DNA of 64,000 bases from Pseudoclavibacter sp. Marseille-Q3772 (GTDB lineage: Bacteria; Actinomycetota; Actinomycetes; Actinomycetales; Microbacteriaceae), in NCBI RefSeq assembly GCF_916618895.1, contig NZ_OU745391.1:1860001-1924000 (forward strand), written 5' to 3'. The notes below the pieces were generated by a model. The model was not told the DNA's origin and did not search any database. It worked only from the letters and a program-made list of their open reading frames with translations. The position numbers and the translations under genes were made by a program. Positions 25,471-34,678 of the stretch are shown piece by piece (the first letter of the stretch is position 1; each line of letters starts with the position of its first letter).

Positions 25471-26178
25471 CTAGCCGGATGTTGACTCGTTGCGGTCCAC
25501 ACGCGGGGAATCGTCCGCATCCGCATCCCAAATCTCACTGCCGAGCACCGACTCGGCATCCTCGCCATCAGCATCCGCTGCCTTGAAACGACCGCGCGAC
25601 GGCCACAGGCCCTTCTCGCCCCGGCGCCACCATCCGAACGCGACAATTGCCGAGAATACCGTCAGCATTACCGCAATAAGCAGGCCAATTGTTGCCGGAT
25701 GAGCGCCCATCGTCGCGTTCAGACGAGCCCACCCAAGGATCAATAGCCACAGCTGCGTCAGCAGCGTAAATACTGCCCAGACCCCGGTGGTGCGCAACGG
25801 TACGGCACGAGGTGAAACGACCCGCAGTACCCACAGCACGGCCAGCACGAATGTCGCAAGCACGGGCAGTGCGCCAAAGAGGAAGTTCCCAATTGGGTTG
25901 AACCCGGTTAGACCCGGTAGCTCGCCGATCCCGAACCCAACTACGAGCATCTGCCATCCTGCGAGAAACGGCGTTTTCTCCAATAGCGGATACGTTGCCA
26001 CCCACCACGGCACGGCCATGTTCGCCAATAGCGCCACGGCGACAACACCAGCACTCACCCGCTTGTCACGCGACTCGGGGAGAACCCGCGAACTTGTGTT
26101 TGACCCCAACGCTCCGCTGTCATTCGTCGATTCCGACGGGGGAGTGGACGATCCGGGAGAACTACTGCGCAATGCCAT
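25471..26178 (-). CDS. Multi-pass membrane protein of unknown function
   Basis: I place the start at the ATG encoding MALRSSSPG, since TACGCT ends exactly six bases upstream in the recurrent leaderless arrangement. The 235-residue protein has a 45-residue polar N-terminus, then four to five hydrophobic helices between about 45 and 195 (AGVVAVALLANMAVPWWVA is the first), and an acidic C-terminal tail rich in Asp and Glu. No family could be recognised. It ends ten bases from tRNA-Lys on the same strand. Confidence 0.75.
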   Translation of the reverse strand: MALRSSSPGSSTPPSESTNDSGALGSNTSSRVLPESRDKRVSAGVVAVALLANMAVPWWVATYPLLEKTPFLAGWQMLVVGFGIGELPGLTGFNPIGNFLFGALPVLATFVLAVLWVLRVVSPRAVPLRTTGVWAVFTLLTQLWLLILGWARLNATMGAHPATIGLLIAVMLTVFSAIVAFGWWRRGEKGLWPSRGRFKAADADGEDAESVLGSEIWDADADDSPRVDRNESTSG

Positions 26179-26184
26179 GCTGCA

Positions 26185-26190
26185 AGCGTA
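26185..26190 (-). promoter_or_regulatory. -10 box for the membrane protein gene
   Basis: On the minus strand TACGCT ends six bases before the ATG at 26178, suggesting leaderless transcription. It also argues against the longer 246-residue frame. Confidence 0.45.
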
Positions 26191-26254
26191 ACCAGATGCG
26201 ACCGGACACACGACTTGGCAGACTGGAACGCAGCGAACAGGAAGGGTGGTGTAC

Positions 26255-26881
26255 GTGGAGAAGTTTCACCGGCCGGTACGGATGCCGATCGAAGCGTTCG
26301 AGGCATTTATCGGTGCCGACGATCCCGCGGCCACAAACCGAATCGCGCACGACACCGCACACGCCCTGCTCAACCGAGTGCGCCAGTCAGGCGACCCGCA
26401 AGTGGTCGAACGCACGGTCGAGTACGCAAATACGCACGGTCTCGACGACCTCGTGCAGCTGTGGGCGCCGGCCGCCCCCGAAACCCTGCCCGGTGCGCTG
26501 TGGCGGCTCTACCTCATCCACATGGCGGTATCGCAACACCCAGACCACGCCAGCTACACCTATCGCCGTGGCGCTGCCGAAGACCGCTCGATCAGCCACA
26601 TCGTCGCCGGCGCGCAGGAACCCACGGGCCCGGAAGAAATCTTGCAGCTAACCGCCACCATCCTGCGCGGCGCATTCATCGGTGATTTCGCTGCAGCCTT
26701 GGAGCGAGCCGCCGCGTTCTGCGCCGTCATGTCGATCGGTTCGGCATCCCTTGCCGAAACCGACGAGACCACCGCTCCCGAACGAGCAAACCGGTTCACC
26801 ATCCGCTCAGCCCGGTACCTCGATTTCGCGCGCGAACTCGCGGCAAGCGCCTCGCGGTGGCGTCGCGGAACACTCGAATAA
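26255..26881 (+). CDS. Conserved actinobacterial protein of unknown function, about 208 residues
   Basis: The frame opens at GTG 26246, but GTG 26255 has the better-spaced GAAGG site and gives MEKFHRPVRMPIEAFEAFIG. The protein is soluble and largely helical with no catalytic motif I can name. A notable block is LPGALWRLYLIHMAVSQHPD near the middle. Similar proteins occur in Microbacteriaceae, in my recollection often carrying an unsupported RNA polymerase label. Divergent from the membrane protein at 25471-26178 and followed by a possible small RNA. Confidence 0.7.
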   Translation: MEKFHRPVRMPIEAFEAFIGADDPAATNRIAHDTAHALLNRVRQSGDPQVVERTVEYANTHGLDDLVQLWAPAAPETLPGALWRLYLIHMAVSQHPDHASYTYRRGAAEDRSISHIVAGAQEPTGPEEILQLTATILRGAFIGDFAAALERAAAFCAVMSIGSASLAETDETTAPERANRFTIRSARYLDFARELAASASRWRRGTLE

Positions 26882-26984
26882 CGTCGGTTCAGGTACCCGG
26901 CATGGATGCGAGTAGCAGTATCCGCAAGCACGTCACCTTGTTCGCGCCCTTGCGTTCACGAACCACATTTAGCAAGATGGTGTG

Positions 26985-27070
26985 CGCCGGGCCGCAGTAA
27001 CCCCGGGCTCCATTATTTTGCCGCTTCGAGCGGCCTTTCGCCGAGAGGCGTTCTGCGGTCCGGTTTTTTT
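26985..27070 (+). ncRNA. Candidate small structured RNA ending in an intrinsic terminator
   Basis: An 11-bp outer stem joins 26987-26997 (CCGGGCCGCAG) to 27053-27063 (CTGCGGTCCGG, one G-U pair). It is followed at once by seven T's (27064-27070). Inside are a GCCGCT/AGCGGC hairpin (27020-27034) and a CGCC-GAGA-GGCG hairpin with a GNRA tetraloop (27039-27050), giving a junction shape. A possible promoter, TTGCGT-N17-CAAGAT (26950-26978), would start the RNA near 26985. It may be a free RNA or simply an elaborate terminator of the gene ending at 26881. No known RNA family was recognised. Confidence 0.4.
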
Positions 27071-27120
27071 GCTGCCGTTTGCAGCGCGGTACCGCATGGC
27101 AAACGGAGGAAAAGCAAAGC

Positions 27121-27146
27121 GGTGGGGTAGCTGTAGCCACCCCACC
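27121..27146 (-). terminator. Intrinsic terminator of the pst operon
   Basis: GGTGGGGTAGC pairs with GCCACCCCACC (one mismatch) around TGTA. On the minus strand it is followed by a T-rich run (GCTTTGCTTTTCC). It lies 16 bases past the pstB stop. Confidence 0.75.
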
Positions 27147-27161
27147 GACAGTGCCGTTGGT

Positions 27162-27941
27162 TTAACCGAAGCGACCGGTCACGTAGTCCTGAGTCTGCTT
27201 GTCCTGCGGGTTCTCGAAGATGTTCCGGGTGTCGTCAAACTCAATGAGCTTGCCCGGCTTACCGGTACCGGCAATGTTGAAGAAGCCGGTGCGGTCCGAA
27301 ACACGAGTTGCCTGCTGCATGTTGTGGGTCACGATCACGATCGTGTAGTCGGTCTTGAGCTCGTGGATGAGGTCCTCAATCGCGAGCGTCGAGATCGGGT
27401 CAAGTGCCGAGCAGGGCTCGTCCATCAGCAGCACATCAGGCTTCACCGCAATGGCGCGAGCGATGCACAGACGCTGCTGCTGACCACCCGAGAGTCCACC
27501 ACCGGGAGCATCCAGGCGGTCCTTAACCTCGTTCCAGAGGTTCGCGCCGCGCAGCGACTTCTCGACGAGCTCAGCGGCGTCCTTATTCGAGATGCGCTTG
27601 TTGTTCAGGCGCACACCGGCGAGCACGTTCTCCTTGATGGACATGGTCGGGAACGGGTTCGCGCGCTGGAACACCATACCCACCTGACGACGCACGTTTA
27701 CCGGGTCAACGCCCTGGCCGTAGAGGTTGTCGCCGTCGAGGAGTACCTCGCCATCAACCCATGCCTTGGGGATTACCTCGTGCATACGGTTCAGGGTGCG
27801 CAGTACGGTCGACTTACCGCAACCCGACGGGCCAATGAACGCGGTTACGCTCTTCGGCTCGATGGTCATGTTGACATTCTCGACAGCCTTGAACTTGTCG
27901 TAGTAAATGTCCAGGTTCTTGATTTCAATACGCTTTGACAT
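27162..27941 (-). CDS. pstB: Phosphate ABC transporter ATP-binding protein
   Basis: 259 residues, the usual PstB length. Walker A is GPSGCGKST at residue 33, and the signature LSGGQQQRL is followed by [15 protein letters not shown], the PstB-specific Walker B. The N-terminal [18 protein letters not shown] and the [17 protein letters not shown] block are diagnostic. It powers high-affinity phosphate uptake through PstC and PstA at the cytoplasmic face. It is last in pstSCAB, 30 bases after pstA. Confidence 0.97.
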   Translation of the reverse strand: MSKRIEIKNLDIYYDKFKAVENVNMTIEPKSVTAFIGPSGCGKSTVLRTLNRMHEVIPKAWVDGEVLLDGDNLYGQGVDPVNVRRQVGMVFQRANPFPTMSIKENVLAGVRLNNKRISNKDAAELVEKSLRGANLWNEVKDRLDAPGGGLSGGQQQRLCIARAIAVKPDVLLMDEPCSALDPISTLAIEDLIHELKTDYTIVIVTHNMQQATRVSDRTGFFNIAGTGKPGKLIEFDDTRNIFENPQDKQTQDYVTGRFG

Positions 27942-27971
27942 GTGTAAATCCTTTATACGACGTTGTCGTTC

Positions 27972-29108
27972 TTAGCGGTTGCTCTTGGGGGAGAAGTAGT
28001 GACGAACGATGCGACCGATGATGTTCAGCGCCATCACGATGATGAGCAGCATGAGCGCACCCGCCCATGCCAGTTCGACGGCTGTCTTATCGGTGAAGCT
28101 GTACTGCTGGTAGACCAGAGTCGGCAGTGAAGCCATCGCGCCGTTGAACGGGTTCGTGTTCAAGTTCACCGTCATACCGGCGGCGATCATCAGCGGAGCG
28201 GTCTCACCGATCACACGGGCGATAGCGAGCAGTACACCGGTCACCAAACCACCGAGGCAGGTGGGCAGAACAACCTTGGAGATCGTGCGCCACTTCGGAA
28301 CACCGAGCGCGTACGACGCCTCACGAAGGTCGTTCGGAACGAGTCGGATCATCTCTTCGGCCGAGCGAACCACAGTCGGGATCATCAGCACGAGCAGAGC
28401 GATTGAGCCAACGAAACCTGACTTAATCTTTGTCATGTCACCGCCGGTCAGATCGGTGAAGATCTTGAACAGCGCGAACGCGAACAGACCCGCAACGATC
28501 GAGGGGATACCGGTCATCACGTCGACAAAGAAGTTCAGCGCACGGCTGAGCATGTTTCCCTTGCCGTATTCGACGAGGTAGATCGCCGTAAAGAATCCGA
28601 TCGGTACCGCCAACAGCGTGGTCAGACCGGTGATCCACAGCGTTCCGACGATCGCGTGCTGAGCGCCTCGAACCAGCGGTACCGACGCGTCATTCGCGAA
28701 GAACTGCGCCGAAAAGAATCCGGGCGAACCCTTGATCACCAGCGTGATGATGAGCGATAGCAGCGGGACCATCGCCAGGATGAAGGCGACACCTAGTAGA
28801 CCCGTCACCAGACGGTTCTTTGCCTGTCTTGCACCCTCAACAGCGCTGGAGATGATGTAAACCGCAATCAGGTAGAGCAGACCGGCAACAACCAGCCAGC
28901 CACCCCAGTTGAAGTTCATGGTGAGCTTGCCGGATTTCTTCGCAACCTGGTAGAGCGGGTCGCCCGAGGCGAGCCAAAGCCCACCGAAAATAACCGTTGA
29001 CACCAGCAGCGCACCGAGCGCGATGAGTGCAACCTGCACGCCAGACAGACGTCCGGCAGTGAGTCGATTAACGGGCCGTTTCGTTGTTGAAGTAGTAGAT
29101 GTTGACAT
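27972..29108 (-). CDS. pstA: Phosphate ABC transporter permease PstA
   Basis: 378 residues, longer than the common 280-300 because of an N-terminal region with extra hydrophobic segments (residues 25-120) before the conserved permease part. The EAA-type loop is LREASYALGVPKWRTISKVVLP, and SIVAGLFAFALFKI is a PstA signature. With PstC it forms the membrane channel for phosphate. It lies 12 bases downstream of pstC and 30 before pstB. Confidence 0.96.
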   Translation of the reverse strand: MSTSTTSTTKRPVNRLTAGRLSGVQVALIALGALLVSTVIFGGLWLASGDPLYQVAKKSGKLTMNFNWGGWLVVAGLLYLIAVYIISSAVEGARQAKNRLVTGLLGVAFILAMVPLLSLIITLVIKGSPGFFSAQFFANDASVPLVRGAQHAIVGTLWITGLTTLLAVPIGFFTAIYLVEYGKGNMLSRALNFFVDVMTGIPSIVAGLFAFALFKIFTDLTGGDMTKIKSGFVGSIALLVLMIPTVVRSAEEMIRLVPNDLREASYALGVPKWRTISKVVLPTCLGGLVTGVLLAIARVIGETAPLMIAAGMTVNLNTNPFNGAMASLPTLVYQQYSFTDKTAVELAWAGALMLLIIVMALNIIGRIVRHYFSPKSNR

Positions 29109-29120
29109 GGTTTGTTCCTC

Positions 29121-30080
29121 CTACTTCGAGCTGCGGGAAATGATCCAGCGGCCAATTGAGTTCACGATCAGCGTGATGGCGAACAGTACGAGACCACCGG
29201 CGATCAGCGTTTGCGAGTCCATACCGTGCGATTCGGGGAACTTCTTCGCGATGGACGCCGCAATGGTAGTCGGGTTCTGTGATGTCAGCAGCTTGAAGGT
29301 AACGATCTCGGCGGATGCGAGCACCATCGTCACTGCCATCGTTTCACCCAGGGCACGGCCGAGCGCGAGAATGGCGGAAGCGAACATACCCGAACGCGCG
29401 TACGGGAATACCGACTGCTGCACCATCTCCCACTTGGTAGCACCGAGGGCAAGCGATGCCTCTTCGTGCAGACGAGGAGTCTGGAGGAAGATCTCGCGGC
29501 ACAGCGAGGTGATAATCGGCAGAATCATGATCGCGAGCACAATCGCCGCGGTCATCATGTTCTTACCTGTCGGGGTTGCACCACCGGCGAACAGTGGGAA
29601 CCATTCCATGTTCTCACCGAGCCACTTGTACATCGGGCCCATGATCGGGGCGAGGATGAGAATACCCCACAGGCCAAAGACAACGGAGGGGACTGCCGCG
29701 AGCATGTCAATGATGAAGCCCATAATTCCCGAATAGCGGCGGTTGGTGAAGTGGCTGATGAACAGCGCCACACCGATACCGACTGGGAGCGCGAGCAGCA
29801 TCGCGAGCAGTGACGACCAGATCGTTCCGAATACGAGTGGGGCTACGTAGTTGAGGAAGCCATCGTTCGCGGTACGGATCGAGTCGCCCTCACCGGAGCC
29901 GATTGGCGAGAAGAGCGACGGGGCACCCTGTACGAGCAGGAACAAGAACACTGCGGCAAGAATTGCGAGGATGAGGGCGCCGGATGTGGTCGAAATAGTT
30001 TGAAAGATGATGTCGCCTGGTCGGCGAACGTTAGTAGCCGAAGGTTGGGCGGGTTTTGCCGTAGTTTCGGTACTCGTCAT
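29121..30080 (-). CDS. pstC: Phosphate ABC transporter permease PstC
   Basis: 319 residues, typical of PstC. AAVPSVVFGLWGILILAPIM is the family signature and HEEASLALGATKWEMVQQSVFP is the EAA loop that contacts PstB. Six helices are expected. It follows pstS after a 137-base gap that contains a strong hairpin, and precedes pstA. Confidence 0.96.
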   Translation of the reverse strand: MTSTETTAKPAQPSATNVRRPGDIIFQTISTTSGALILAILAAVFLFLLVQGAPSLFSPIGSGEGDSIRTANDGFLNYVAPLVFGTIWSSLLAMLLALPVGIGVALFISHFTNRRYSGIMGFIIDMLAAVPSVVFGLWGILILAPIMGPMYKWLGENMEWFPLFAGGATPTGKNMMTAAIVLAIMILPIITSLCREIFLQTPRLHEEASLALGATKWEMVQQSVFPYARSGMFASAILALGRALGETMAVTMVLASAEIVTFKLLTSQNPTTIAASIAKKFPESHGMDSQTLIAGGLVLFAITLIVNSIGRWIISRSSK

Positions 30081-30147
30081 GGCGATTGCCTTCCTTAAAT
30101 GTTAATGAGGCAGTGAGACTGAGCTAGAGCTGAAGGGAGAAATGAGT

Positions 30148-30190
30148 GGGGGTGCCGGACGCCCGCAAACGCGCGGCGCCGGGCACCCCC
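30148..30190. other. Large GC hairpin between pstS and pstC
   Basis: GGGGGTGCC pairs with GGCACCCCC, with further pairing inside. It lies 28 bases past the pstS stop on the minus strand, without a T-run. It probably acts as a partial terminator or 3' stabiliser, making PstS more abundant than the permeases, as is known in other pst operons. Confidence 0.55.
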
Positions 30191-30217
30191 GCTGAGATTC
30201 GATGATCGAACTCAGAT

Positions 30218-31366
30218 TTACTTCATTGCGTCGATAGCGGCCTTAGCCTTCTCTGCAACTGCAGGCGACAGCGGAGCCGAGCCAGCAACATCTTCCTGGC
30301 CAGCCTTCTGCTGTGCTTCGTCCGAGATTACGTACGAGAAGTAGTCCTTAACGAGCTTGCCCTTCTCGGCGTCCTTGTACTCGGCGCAGCCGACCAGGTA
30401 CGAAACGAGGACGATCGGGTACGATCCGTCGCCACCCTCGAAGTTCAGTTTGTACGAGAGGTCGGTCTCAGCGCGGCCCGATTCGAGCTCCGAAGCCTCA
30501 ACAATCTTTGCGGCAGCTTCTGCGCTGTAAGGAACGAACTCCTCGCCCGACTTGATCGAAGCGGTGGTCAGGTCCGAAGTGGCCGATGCGTCGAGGTAAC
30601 CGATGGTGCCCTCACCGCCGCGGATAGCGTCAGCAACACCAGCGGTCTTGTCTGCACCTTCACCGGGGAGACCGGCAGGCCATTCCTTGTCCGGCTCGTG
30701 GGTCCATGCCTCAGGAGCAACCTCAGCGAGGTAGTCGGTGAAGTTCTCGGTGGTACCCGACTTGTCACCGCGGTGAACCGGGGTGATCTCCGAGTCAGGG
30801 AGCTCTACACCGTCGTTGAGGCTAGCGATTGCCTCGTCGTTCCACTTGGTGATCTTGCCGTCGAAGATCTTTGCGATGGTCTCGGCGTCCAGGTTGAGTT
30901 CTTCTACGCCAGGAACGTTGAACGCAATAGCGATCGGCGAGATGTACGCAGGGATCTCAACGAGGTCCGAGCCGTCAGCGCACAGCGGGAACTTGCTCTT
31001 CTCGATTTCTTCGGTCTTGAAGGCGCGGTCCGAACCGATGAAGTCAGAGGTACCGGCCACGAAGTTGTCGCGACCTGCGCCCGAACCGGTTGCCTCGTAG
31101 TTAATGGTTACGTCGCTCTGCTTCTCCTGGTAGCCAGGAACCCAGCCGTTGAGCTGAGCCTTCTCCTGCGACGAAGCACCTGTAGCGTTCAGGCTTCCCT
31201 TGAGGCCCTCAGCAGGGGTGTATTCGATGCCACCCGCAGCAGCGGTCGACTCGCCGTTCTCTCCGCCACCTGCGTTGTCTCCGGTGCCCTCCGAGGCACA
31301 GCCAACGAGGGTGAGAGCGGCAATTGCGGTCATAGCAACCGAGGTGCTAACACGCGAAAGCTTCAT
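30218..31366 (-). CDS. pstS: Phosphate-binding lipoprotein PstS
   Basis: 382 residues. The signal ends in LVGC with Cys23 lipidated, followed by a Gly/Asn/Glu-rich linker. The binding domain has LNATGASSQEKAQLNGW, GSGAGRDNFVAGTSDFIGSD and VHRGDKSGTTENFTDYL, the phosphate-contacting loops of PstS. It captures inorganic phosphate outside the membrane. TTTCCTCC opposite the start gives a GGAGGAAA ribosome site. A PHO-box-like direct repeat at 31460-31477 lies about 95 bases upstream. Confidence 0.97.
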   Translation of the reverse strand: MKLSRVSTSVAMTAIAALTLVGCASEGTGDNAGGGENGESTAAAGGIEYTPAEGLKGSLNATGASSQEKAQLNGWVPGYQEKQSDVTINYEATGSGAGRDNFVAGTSDFIGSDRAFKTEEIEKSKFPLCADGSDLVEIPAYISPIAIAFNVPGVEELNLDAETIAKIFDGKITKWNDEAIASLNDGVELPDSEITPVHRGDKSGTTENFTDYLAEVAPEAWTHEPDKEWPAGLPGEGADKTAGVADAIRGGEGTIGYLDASATSDLTTASIKSGEEFVPYSAEAAAKIVEASELESGRAETDLSYKLNFEGGDGSYPIVLVSYLVGCAEYKDAEKGKLVKDYFSYVISDEAQQKAGQEDVAGSAPLSPAVAEKAKAAIDAMK

Positions 31367-31459
31367 TGAGTTTCCTCCGTAGAAACGTCGAATTTTCGAA
31401 CCAGGTTTCTGGGTTCTCCCTGAACGTAGGCGTCAGTGATGACGTGAGCGAATCCTGCG

Positions 31460-31477
31460 CGTTAACGATTGGTAAAT
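31460..31477 (-). promoter_or_regulatory. PHO-box-like direct repeat upstream of pstS
   Basis: On the minus strand ATTTACC-N4-GTTAACG gives two 7-base units with an 11-base period. Each matches five of seven positions of the GTTCACC unit described for actinobacterial PhoP/RegX3 sites. A similar pair lies before regX3. Confidence 0.4.
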
Positions 31478-31490
31478 AACCGCGGGCAAA

Positions 31491-32441
31491 TTAGATCTGT
31501 GGCCCGTGTGCTTCTGCGTGCACGAGCCGGAGGTCGTCATCGGTGCGGGCAAGGTGCAAGACGACAAACTCTGCCGTAGCAAGCATTCCGAGCGCCTCGA
31601 GTTTGTCTGGAACGGACACACATTGCTTGCTGACAGCATCCAGAATCGAAGGCACCATCGGGGAGTGCGAGCACAGCACGGTCGCTTGACCCGCATCCAG
31701 CACATCATTCACGGTCTGGGCGACATCGCTCCATCCGAGTGACAGATTCTGTGAAATGGATGCGGTGATCTCCGGTTCTAGCTCCAGCTCGTGAGTGAGT
31801 GGGCCCACGGTGGCCAGGCAACGGACCGCAGTGGATGTGAGCACGCGCGTTGGCTGGTACGCCCGCAGGATCGAAACGATCTGCATGGCCTGCGCCTGAC
31901 CGCGCGAGGTGAGCGGGCGGGATTCATCATTTCCCGGCCAGCCGATCGCAGGGGCGGCCTGGGCGTGTCGAAGCGCGATCACCGGCGTGGTTCGCGCCGT
32001 ACCGTTCGTGATGCGCTCTTCAAGAACCGCCAAGAGATCGCGGTCGCGCGAATAGGTGAGGAGCTTTGCCGCCTTGGACAGCGAGAGCCACTGCACTTCG
32101 CCCACTTCGTCGTTCGGAACGAACGAATACTGCTCGAACTGGGCGTCATCGATCTCGGCAACCCAGTAGTGCACCTCTTTGGGGCGGCCGCTGGGGAGCT
32201 CGTATTCGGCAACGCCGATGGGTGCGCCGAGGGTCACCCGCAATCCGGTTTCTTCCTCGATTTCGCGTACGGCGGTTTGTGGCAGCGTTTCGCCCGGATC
32301 TACCTTGCCCTTCGGGAAGGAATAGTCGTTATGGCGTTCACGGTAGATCACCATCACGCGCGGCTTCTCGCCATCCATTCGCCACACCAAAGCGCCGGCA
32401 GCGTAGACCGTATCTTCGAAATCGTCGTGGGAGTGTTGCAT
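31491..32441 (-). CDS. mutT1: MutT1-like Nudix hydrolase fused to a histidine phosphatase domain
   Basis: 316 residues with two domains. The Nudix domain (about 10-145) has the full Nudix box from Gly45 to Leu67 (GX5EX7REUXEEXGU). The C-terminal histidine-phosphatase-like domain has Arg158-His159 in ALRHAQA and a second histidine in LCSHSPM. This is the arrangement of mycobacterial MutT1, which hydrolyses 8-oxo-GTP/dGTP and diadenosine polyphosphates. It lies 49 bases after ppk on the same strand, so oxidised-nucleotide or polyphosphate housekeeping may be linked. Confidence 0.88.
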   Translation of the reverse strand: MQHSHDDFEDTVYAAGALVWRMDGEKPRVMVIYRERHNDYSFPKGKVDPGETLPQTAVREIEEETGLRVTLGAPIGVAEYELPSGRPKEVHYWVAEIDDAQFEQYSFVPNDEVGEVQWLSLSKAAKLLTYSRDRDLLAVLEERITNGTARTTPVIALRHAQAAPAIGWPGNDESRPLTSRGQAQAMQIVSILRAYQPTRVLTSTAVRCLATVGPLTHELELEPEITASISQNLSLGWSDVAQTVNDVLDAGQATVLCSHSPMVPSILDAVSKQCVSVPDKLEALGMLATAEFVVLHLARTDDDLRLVHAEAHGPQI

Positions 32442-32490
32442 GAGCGGGCCGCCAAATCAGTAAGTGTGGTGGAGCAGAAGGTGTGTGAGG

Positions 32491-34608
32491 CTACGGGCGC
32501 AGGGCGTGCAGCGTGGGGCGTGCGGCAACCATGCGCATGACGGTGTTGTGCACGTCGACGAGGGCCTTACCATGCTCATTGAGATGCTTGCGCACCCACT
32601 CGCCATCCGCACCAAGATGCCATGTCGCCGACTCGTCGGACATACCGAGATCAAAGAGATCCTGGAGTGTGGCGACGTGTGCCGGGTCGGTGATCTGCAC
32701 GAGCGCTTCGATGCGGCGATCGAGGTTGCGGTGCATCATGTCGGCAGAACCGATGAACACCTTCGTGTCGCCGCCGTTGTGAAAGCTGAAGATGCGCGAG
32801 TGCTCGAGATAGCGTCCGACGACTGAGCGCACACGAATCGTTTCGCTCAGGCCAGGTACGCCGGGACGCACGCCGCAGATACCGCGCACCCACACATCGA
32901 CTGGAACACCGGCCTGGCTTGCGGCGTAGAGCGCATCGATGAGCTGCTCGTCAATCATCGAGTTGACCTTGATGCGGATGCGGCTTTCCTCGCCTCGTAG
33001 CGCCGCCTGGCGTTCGTTCTCGATCAGGTCGAGCAGCCCCTTGCGCAGGTGCAGCGGAGCGACCAGCAGGCGCTTGAAATCACGCTCGATGGCGTAGCCG
33101 GAGAGCTGGTTGAACAGGCGAGTGATATCGGTGGATACATCCTCGTCGACCGTGAACAGGCCGAGGTCTTCGTAGATGCGCGATGTCTTTGGGTTGTAGT
33201 TACCGGTACCGATGTGGTTATACGTGCGCAGCTGGTGCTCTTCGCGGCGAATGACCTGCAGCAGCTTGCAGTGTGTTTTCAGTCCAACCAGGCCGTACAC
33301 CACGTGGACGCCGGCCTTTTCGAGCTTGCGCGCCCACACGATGTTGTTCTGCTCATCAAAGCGGGCCTTGATCTCTACCAGCGCAAGCACCTGCTTACCG
33401 GATTCTGCCGCCTTAATCAGCGCAGCAATAATCGGGGAATCGCCCGAAGTGCGGTACAGCGTCTGCTTGATTGCCAGGACGTCCGGGTCGGCTGCGGCCT
33501 GTTCAATGAACTTCACCACGCTCGTCGAGAACGACTCGTACGGGTGGTGTACGAGGATGTCACGGTTGGCGATTGCCCCGAACATATCGGGTTCTTCGTT
33601 CGATTCGGTGGTTCGGAACGCCGGATGCGTGGTCGGAACGTGCGTCTCGTACTTCAGCTCAGGGCGGTTCACGCCGCCCAGCGCGAATAGCGCGGTCAGG
33701 TCGAGTGGGCCGGGCAGGACGGTGACCTCATCATCCGTGATGTCGAGCTCGTCCTTGAGGAGCTCGATCGTCTCGTCGTCCATGTCCTCGGACACTTCGA
33801 GGCGGATAGGGGGACCAAAGCGTCGGCGCAACAGTTCTTTTTCGAGCGCCTGCAGCAGGTTTTCGGTCTCGTCCTCTTCAATGGTGACGTCTTCGTTACG
33901 AGTGACCCGGAACGCGTGGTGGTCAATGACCTCCATGCCGGGGAAGAGCATTTCCAGGTGCTGGGCAATGAGATCTTCGAGCAGGATGAACCAGTGCTTG
34001 CCCTCGGGTGACTCCAGTGGATACAGACGCGGCAGCATCGGCGGCACCTTGAGGCGTGCGAAGTCGGTCTTGGTGCCTTCCGGGTTGCGCACTCGCACCG
34101 AGAGGTTCAGCGAAAGGCCCGAGATATAGGGGAATGGATGCGCCGGGTCGACAGCCAGCGGCATCAGGACGGGGAAGATATCGTTCGAGAAAATTTCGGT
34201 TAGCCGAGCCTGCTGCGCCTGGTCGAGGTCATCCCATCCGAGGATCTCGATACCTTCCTCGGCGAGCATGGGGCGAACAACATCGCGGAAGTGCGTGGCG
34301 TGGCGCAGCTGCAGCTCGCGAGCGCGGGTGCGGATTTGTGCGAGCTCGGTGCGAGGCGCGATGCCTGCGGGAGTGGGCACTGCTAGGCCGAGATCGATGC
34401 GGCGTTTGAGTCCTGCGACGCGCACCATGAACCACTCGTCGAGGTTCGAGGGGAAGATGGCGAGGAAGTTGGTGCGCTCCAAGAGCGGTACATCGCTCGC
34501 TTCGCCGAGCTCGAGCACCCGCTGGTTGAACGCGAGCCAGCTCATTTCGCGGTCAATGTACCGGCTTACCTCGCCGAGGCCTTCGCGATTCTCGTGAGTA
34601 GTGTCCAT
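32491..34608 (-). CDS. ppk: Polyphosphate kinase
   Basis: The open frame is longer, but the ATG encoding [12 protein letters not shown] gives a 705-residue protein of normal Ppk1 length. Markers are [38 protein letters not shown], and the catalytic phosphohistidine region [20 protein letters not shown]. It makes inorganic polyphosphate from ATP reversibly. It lies between mshD and mutT1 and next to the pst operon, a phosphate-metabolism cluster also seen in other actinobacteria. Confidence 0.95.
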   Translation of the reverse strand: MDTTHENREGLGEVSRYIDREMSWLAFNQRVLELGEASDVPLLERTNFLAIFPSNLDEWFMVRVAGLKRRIDLGLAVPTPAGIAPRTELAQIRTRARELQLRHATHFRDVVRPMLAEEGIEILGWDDLDQAQQARLTEIFSNDIFPVLMPLAVDPAHPFPYISGLSLNLSVRVRNPEGTKTDFARLKVPPMLPRLYPLESPEGKHWFILLEDLIAQHLEMLFPGMEVIDHHAFRVTRNEDVTIEEDETENLLQALEKELLRRRFGPPIRLEVSEDMDDETIELLKDELDITDDEVTVLPGPLDLTALFALGGVNRPELKYETHVPTTHPAFRTTESNEEPDMFGAIANRDILVHHPYESFSTSVVKFIEQAAADPDVLAIKQTLYRTSGDSPIIAALIKAAESGKQVLALVEIKARFDEQNNIVWARKLEKAGVHVVYGLVGLKTHCKLLQVIRREEHQLRTYNHIGTGNYNPKTSRIYEDLGLFTVDEDVSTDITRLFNQLSGYAIERDFKRLLVAPLHLRKGLLDLIENERQAALRGEESRIRIKVNSMIDEQLIDALYAASQAGVPVDVWVRGICGVRPGVPGLSETIRVRSVVGRYLEHSRIFSFHNGGDTKVFIGSADMMHRNLDRRIEALVQITDPAHVATLQDLFDLGMSDESATWHLGADGEWVRKHLNEHGKALVDVHNTVMRMVAARPTLHALRP

Positions 34609-34678
34609 GTGAGCAAGTCTCTCAATTTGTGGTGAACGGTGCCCGAGCGGGCCGGTTGAAAACGCTGAGTGTTCCGTA

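Noticed and set aside
26985..27070. Riboswitch
   Set aside because: The structure ends in a terminator but no plus-strand gene follows; the next gene is convergent pstB.
26985..27070. 6C RNA or SRP RNA
   Set aside because: No loops with runs of six C's, and no SRP-type conserved tetraloop and asymmetric loop sequence.
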